From positions 1 through 23,700 of the forward strand of contig JBNPWE010000030.1 of the NCBI GenBank assembly GCA_050433985.1: DNA of 23,700 nt, given 5' to 3'. The position numbers and the translations under genes are program-made. The notes below the pieces were generated by a model that was not told where the DNA came from, made no database searches, and was given only the letters and a program-made list of their open reading frames with translations. This document shows positions 20,569 through 23,700 of the stretch, in pieces (the stretch's first letter is position 1; every line of letters begins with the position of its first letter). This stretch comes from JACIYW01 sp014359745. GTDB taxonomy: Bacteria; Pseudomonadota; Alphaproteobacteria; Rhodobacterales; Rhodobacteraceae.

Positions 20569-20716
20569 GGCAGGAATTTCCGGTTAAAATGGGGCATAAG
20601 GTACTGCTTTATATGTGTTTTGTAAAAAGCCCGGCGATTTGACCGCGCGCATCGTCCGCAATGAAGATTCAACCGGATGGTTGACGTTTCTTGCACCTTG
20701 CGCCACCACTCGGGCC

Positions 20717-21046
20717 ATGAGCGATCCGCTGAGCCCCGTGTTTTCCGCCCTTGCCGATCCGACCCGGCGCAAGATCCTTGCGATGTTGCTGGAAGACGAC
20801 ATGGCTGTCACCGATGTGGCCGAACCCTTTGCGATGTCTCTGGCCGCCATTTCCAAACATCTGGGCATTCTGGCGGCGGCGGGGCTGATCAGCCAGGAAA
20901 AGCGCGGACGGGTCAACTGGTGCAAGCTGGAACCCGATGCGCTGGCCGCAGCGCAGGTCTGGATGCAGGGCTTCGGGCAGTTCGATCCGGTCGATCTGGA
21001 CGATTTCGAACGGTTTCTGGCGGCGGAACTGGGCCAGCCGGATTAG
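20717..21046 (+). CDS. ArsR-family winged-helix transcriptional regulator
   Basis: The 109-residue protein has the normal ArsR length and fold: FSALADPTRRKILAML (helices 1-2), VTDVAEPFAMSLAAISKHLGILAAAGLISQEKRGRVNWCKL (recognition helix and wing). The single cysteine and absence of the ELCVC motif argue against arsenic sensing; it resembles the non-metal SdpR-like branch, which often regulates a linked gene. The ATG at 20717 is chosen because homology begins at MSDPLSPVF; the frame stays open to 20615, but that stretch has no homology or good ribosome site. The 3' end meets the large palindrome. Its target is not evident; atpI is divergent, argF is convergent. Confidence 0.88.
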   Translation: MSDPLSPVFSALADPTRRKILAMLLEDDMAVTDVAEPFAMSLAAISKHLGILAAAGLISQEKRGRVNWCKLEPDALAAAQVWMQGFGQFDPVDLDDFERFLAAELGQPD

Positions 21047-21047
21047 A

Positions 21048-21226
21048 ACGGATTTCATTCAATCGGGTTCGTACCCATGACCGGCGCGCGCTTGGCGCGT
21101 GTCGGATTTGAGTATTTGGGCCAAGATGAAATGAGCGAGGGTTTTCGCTTCATCTTGGAAAAAATACTCAACTTCGCCCGCCTCAAGCGCGCCGGTCAAG
21201 CGAATGGACCTGATTGACTGAAATCC
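21048..21226. repeat. ~180-bp imperfect palindrome made of two inverted repeat copies
   Basis: The gap between arsR and argF consists of two inverted copies of one ~80-bp element. Left to right: CGGATTTCATTCAATC (21049-21064), a GACCGGCGCGC block, GAGTATTTGGGCCAAGATGAA (21110-21130, here split in two blocks), a short GC loop, then CTTCATCTTGG-AAAAAATACTC (21148-21169), GCGCGCCGGTC and GATTG-ACTGAAATCCG to 21226. Stem blocks of 8 (GAGTATTT), 10 (CCAAGATGAA) and 11 (GACCGGCGCGC) bases pair exactly. It should form a long stem and act as a two-way terminator for the convergent genes. Confidence 0.8.
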
Positions 21227-21227
21227 G

Positions 21228-22154
21228 TTATACCCCCAGACACCAGCGCAGCACCGCCTTTTGCGCGTGCAGGCGGTTTTCGGCCTCGTCGAAAATCACC
21301 GAATGCGGGCCGTCCATCACAGCACTTGTCACCTCATCCTCGCGGTGGGCGGGGAGGCAGTGCATGAACAGCGCATCGGGTTTGGCGGCGGCCATCAGCC
21401 GTTCATTGACCTGATATGCGCGCAACTGGTTGTGGCGGCGTTCCTTGGTGGACTGGCTGTCATGCATGCTGACCCAGGTGTCGGTGACCACCAGATCGGC
21501 ACCCTCGACGGCGCGAAGGGGGTCACGCTCTATCTCGATCCGGCGGCCCTTTTCGCGGGCGAGGGCCACGAATTCCACCTCTGGATCAAGGGGGGGCGGG
21601 CCGGTGAAGGTGAAATCGAAACCGAATTGGCCGGCCGCGTGGAGGAACGAGGCGCAGACATTGTTGCCATCGCCCGACCACACGACCTTCTTGTCCGCGA
21701 TCGGGCCGCGATGTTCCTCGAACGTCAGGATGTCGGCCATGATCTGGCAGGGGTGGGTGCGGTTGGTCAGCCCGTTGATCACCGGCACATCCGCATATTC
21801 GGCCATTTCCAGCAGGACGGATTCGTCAAAGGTGCGGATCATGATCAGATCGACATAGCGCGACAGCACGCGGGCGGTATCGGCGATGGTTTCGCCATGG
21901 CCAAGCTGCATCTCTGACCCCGAAAGCACCATGGTCTGCCCGCCCATCTGCCGCACGCCCACATCGAAAGAGACGCGGGTGCGGGTGGAGGGCTTTTCGA
22001 AGATCAGCGCGACCATGCGGCCATCGAGCGGCTGATCGTCATCGGGGGTTCCCTTCGGGCGGCCATTGCGGGCGGATTTCATCATGCGCGCGCTGTCGAT
22101 CATACCGCGCAGGGCGGCGGGGGCGGTTTTGTGGATATCGAGGAAATGGGGCAT
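21228..22154 (-). CDS. argF: Ornithine carbamoyltransferase
   Basis: The 308-residue enzyme joins carbamoyl phosphate and ornithine to citrulline in arginine synthesis. The carbamoyl-phosphate motif STRTR is at 56-60, HPCQ at 134-137, the ornithine-binding DTWVSM at 225-230 and the catalytic-cysteine motif HCLP at 265-268. The length is usual. The ATG at 22152-22154 has only a weak AGAAAG site. It lies 63 bp downstream of argD; the gap contains a hairpin and a repeat core, so the two are probably one transcript with a structured spacer. Confidence 0.97.
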   Translation of the reverse strand: MPHFLDIHKTAPAALRGMIDSARMMKSARNGRPKGTPDDDQPLDGRMVALIFEKPSTRTRVSFDVGVRQMGGQTMVLSGSEMQLGHGETIADTARVLSRYVDLIMIRTFDESVLLEMAEYADVPVINGLTNRTHPCQIMADILTFEEHRGPIADKKVVWSGDGNNVCASFLHAAGQFGFDFTFTGPPPLDPEVEFVALAREKGRRIEIERDPLRAVEGADLVVTDTWVSMHDSQSTKERRHNQLRAYQVNERLMAAAKPDALFMHCLPAHREDEVTSAVMDGPHSVIFDEAENRLHAQKAVLRWCLGV

Positions 22155-22180
22155 TTGGTGCGCTTTCTGGCAACGGAAAG

Positions 22181-22230
22181 CCGGGGGCGCCGCCCCCGGA
22201 CCCCCGGAGTATTTGTATCAAGAGGATGAG
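22181..22230. repeat. GC hairpin fused to the GAGTATTT repeat core at the argD end
   Basis: A 9-bp perfect inverted repeat, CCGGGGGCG / CGCCCCCGG (22181-22199), is followed by ACCCCCGGAGTATTTG (about 22200-22215) and TATCAAGAGGATGAG (to 22230). The second half is a variant of the core at 9078, 9168 and 21110. The argD stop codon (22218-22220) and the codons for its last residues are inside the repeat. Confidence 0.75.
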
Positions 22231-23393
22231 AGCGTGGCGGCCGCGCGGTCAAGCCGGGTCACGGCCTCGGCCAGATCGGCGTCGGGCGTGTTGAGGGGCG
22301 GCAGCAGCCGGATCACGTTATCGCCACCGGGCACGGTAAGCAGGTGCTGGGCATAGCCCGCCTTGACCACATCGGTGTTGGGCACCCGACATTTCAGGCC
22401 GATCATCAGGCCAAGACCGCGCACCTCTTCGAACACATCGGGATGGCTGGCGACCAGCCCTTCGAGGCTTTGGCGCAAGCGTGCTGCCTTGCGGTTCACT
22501 TCGGAAAGGAAGGCGGGATCGGCGATGATCTCCATCACCTTCAGCCCCACCGCGCAGGCCAGCGGGTTGCCGCCATAGGTGGAGCCATGCGTGCCCGTCG
22601 TCATGCCAGAGGCCGCGCGTTCGGTGGCCAGCACCGCGCCCAGCGGAAAGCCGCCGCCGATGCCCTTGGCCACCATCATGATGTCGGGGGTGATGCCCGC
22701 CCATTCATGCGCGAAAAGCCGCCCGGTGCGCCCCATGCCGCATTGCACCTCGTCCAGGATCAAAAGCGCGCCGGTCTGGTCGCACAGATCGCGCAGGCCC
22801 CGGAGGCATTGATCGGGCAGCGGGCGGATGCCGCCCTCGCCCTGTACGGGTTCGATCAGGACGGCGGCGGTGCGGTTGGTGAGGGCGGCGCGCAGCCCGT
22901 CGTGATCGCCCCATTGGAGATGGGTGAATCCCGGCAGCATCGGGCCGAAGCCCTTGGTCATCTTTTCCGATCCGGCGGCCGAGATGGCCCCGGTGGACCG
23001 GCCGTGGAAAGACCCCTCGAAGGTGATAATCTCGGTGCGGTCGGCATTACCCGCGTCATACCAGTATTTGCGCGCCATCTTGATCGCGAGCTCGGCCGCC
23101 TCGGTCCCGGAATTGGTGAAGAACACCGTATCGGCGAAGGTCGCATCGGTCAGCGCATCGGCCAGCGCCTGCTGCGCGGGGATCTGGTAAAGGTTCGAGG
23201 TATGCCAAAGCCTGCCCGCCTGTTCGGTCAGCGCCGCGACAAGGGCCGGGTTGGCGTGGCCAAGCGCGTTCACCGCGATGCCCGCGCCCATGTCAAGATA
23301 GCGGGTGCCATTGGTGGCGATCAGCCAGCTTCCTTCGCCCCGCTCAAAGGCGAGGGGGGCGCGCGCATAGGTGGGCAGAACCGAAGGTATCAT
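22218..23393 (-). CDS. argD: Acetylornithine aminotransferase (class-III, PLP)
   Basis: The 391-residue enzyme makes N-acetylornithine from its semialdehyde in arginine synthesis; relatives also act on succinyldiaminopimelate or ornithine. The PLP lysine is Lys243 in MMVAKGIGGGFPLGA, with the ring-nitrogen Asp214 in LLILDEVQCGMGRTG; NSGTEAAELAIKMAR (95-109) binds the phosphate and TFEGSFHGRSTGA (124-135) is also typical. The ATG at 23391-23393 (MIPSVLPTYARAPLAFERG) follows an AGGA site; the frame stays open upstream to 23684 but without homology. The last residues (ATLSSS) lie in an intergenic repeat. It is the first gene of the argD-argF pair. Confidence 0.96.
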   Translation of the reverse strand: MIPSVLPTYARAPLAFERGEGSWLIATNGTRYLDMGAGIAVNALGHANPALVAALTEQAGRLWHTSNLYQIPAQQALADALTDATFADTVFFTNSGTEAAELAIKMARKYWYDAGNADRTEIITFEGSFHGRSTGAISAAGSEKMTKGFGPMLPGFTHLQWGDHDGLRAALTNRTAAVLIEPVQGEGGIRPLPDQCLRGLRDLCDQTGALLILDEVQCGMGRTGRLFAHEWAGITPDIMMVAKGIGGGFPLGAVLATERAASGMTTGTHGSTYGGNPLACAVGLKVMEIIADPAFLSEVNRKAARLRQSLEGLVASHPDVFEEVRGLGLMIGLKCRVPNTDVVKAGYAQHLLTVPGGDNVIRLLPPLNTPDADLAEAVTRLDRAAATLSSS

Positions 23394-23700
23394 GGCAAGG
23401 TTCCTGTAAATCAAGCCCGGCATGGGCAAAGGGTCGTGGCAAAGGGTCGTGGCAAAAGGCCGGGGCCGGATCAGCGACGGGTGGGAATGGGTACAGACAC
23501 GCCGGGCACGGATCAGACGCGGGGGCGTCGAAGACATGCGAAGGGGGGGCGGGATCTGTACATCGCAACGGGTTAGCGCAGTGCGCGGGGCCTGTCCAGT
23601 GGTTTGGCAGCAGTTCTCACTATGGGGTCGGCGAGTTGGGTTTATGATTGAAGGGTTGGCTGGCGATGGCGTTGAAGGGTTCAAGCTGTCTTGGGCGGCG
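23394..23700. other. Non-coding region upstream of argD
   Basis: The 307 bp to the window end hold no gene that I can support. A 13-bp unit (CAAAGGGTCGTGG) is tandemly doubled at 23427-23439 and 23440-23452, and a third partial unit CAAAAGG follows. TTGAAGGGTT occurs at 23648-23657 and 23672-23681. No clear promoter was found for argD. A frame opening at 23644 (MIEGLAGDGVEGFKLSW) runs off the right edge, has no ribosome site and is not called. Confidence 0.5.

Noticed and set aside
20615..20716. N-terminal extension of the ArsR frame
   Set aside because: The additional 34 residues have no ArsR-family counterpart, and the segment lies in the divergent promoter region.
22344..23576. Plus-strand frame of 410 codons over argD
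   Set aside because: It is antisense to argD, which has an intact PLP site and correct length.
23644..23700. Frame starting MIEGLAGDGVEGFKLSW that runs off the right edge
   Set aside because: Only 19 codons are visible, with no Shine-Dalgarno and no recognised motif; it could be chance.

Overview
The window (GC-rich, roughly two-thirds G+C by eye) looks like the chromosome of an alphaproteobacterium of the Rhodobacteraceae/Rhodobacterales. The main reasons are the stand-alone F0 ATP-synthase operon atpI-atpB-atpE-atpF'-atpF with a b' subunit, the argD-argF pair, the overall protein character, and short intergenic repeats built on a GAGTATTT...CCAAGATGAAG core that I remember as widespread in that family. 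No genus call is possible from the sequence alone.

Layout. 1-586: the right edge of a probable integrated element. It holds the 5' part of an IS256-type transposase gene and the 3' 46 nt of a tRNA-Thr(CGT) gene with no 5' half, which looks like an att scar. 691-5127: housekeeping genes: a tiny membrane protein with a DUF1638 protein, SufE, a lipoprotein, a DsbA-like thioredoxin-fold protein with a DciA-like DUF721 protein, and MutY. 5176-9052, plus strand: an AlkB-type membrane alkane hydroxylase, an unrecognised two-helix membrane protein, and an alpha/beta-hydrolase-OsmC fusion. 9214-14765, minus strand: a homogentisate gene cluster read in the order hmgA, fumarylacetoacetase, an MBL-fold protein, a class-A flavin hydroxylase and a 61-residue DUF2783 protein. 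It has a well-formed promoter whose 20-bp palindromic operator fills the -35/-10 spacer. 14891-17742: ribulose-phosphate 3-epimerase, an orphan ParA-type ATPase, an ABM-fold protein and a GntR/FCD regulator with an autoregulatory-looking promoter. 17880-20568: the F0 operon on the minus strand with its terminator and promoter. 20717-23393: an ArsR-family regulator converging on the argD-argF arginine genes.

How the genes work together. HmgA and fumarylacetoacetase open and cleave homogentisate to fumarate and acetoacetate. The flavin hydroxylase plus its DUF2783 partner have the size and arrangement of the two-component 3-hydroxyphenylacetate 6-hydroxylase (MhaAB) of Pseudomonas putida, so the cluster may feed 3-hydroxyphenylacetate or a similar phenol into homogentisate. 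The expected maleylacetoacetate isomerase and a dedicated regulator are not in the window. The MBL-fold protein has lost part of its metal site and its step is unknown.

Most novel structure. The whole arsR-argF intergenic gap (21048-21226) is an imperfect palindrome made of two inverted copies of an ~80-bp element. A third copy lies after the gntR gene (17788-17870), and shorter core copies lie at 9078, 9168 and 22206, the last one supplying the stop codon of argD. I did not find a defence system, CRISPR array, rRNA or complete tRNA gene.
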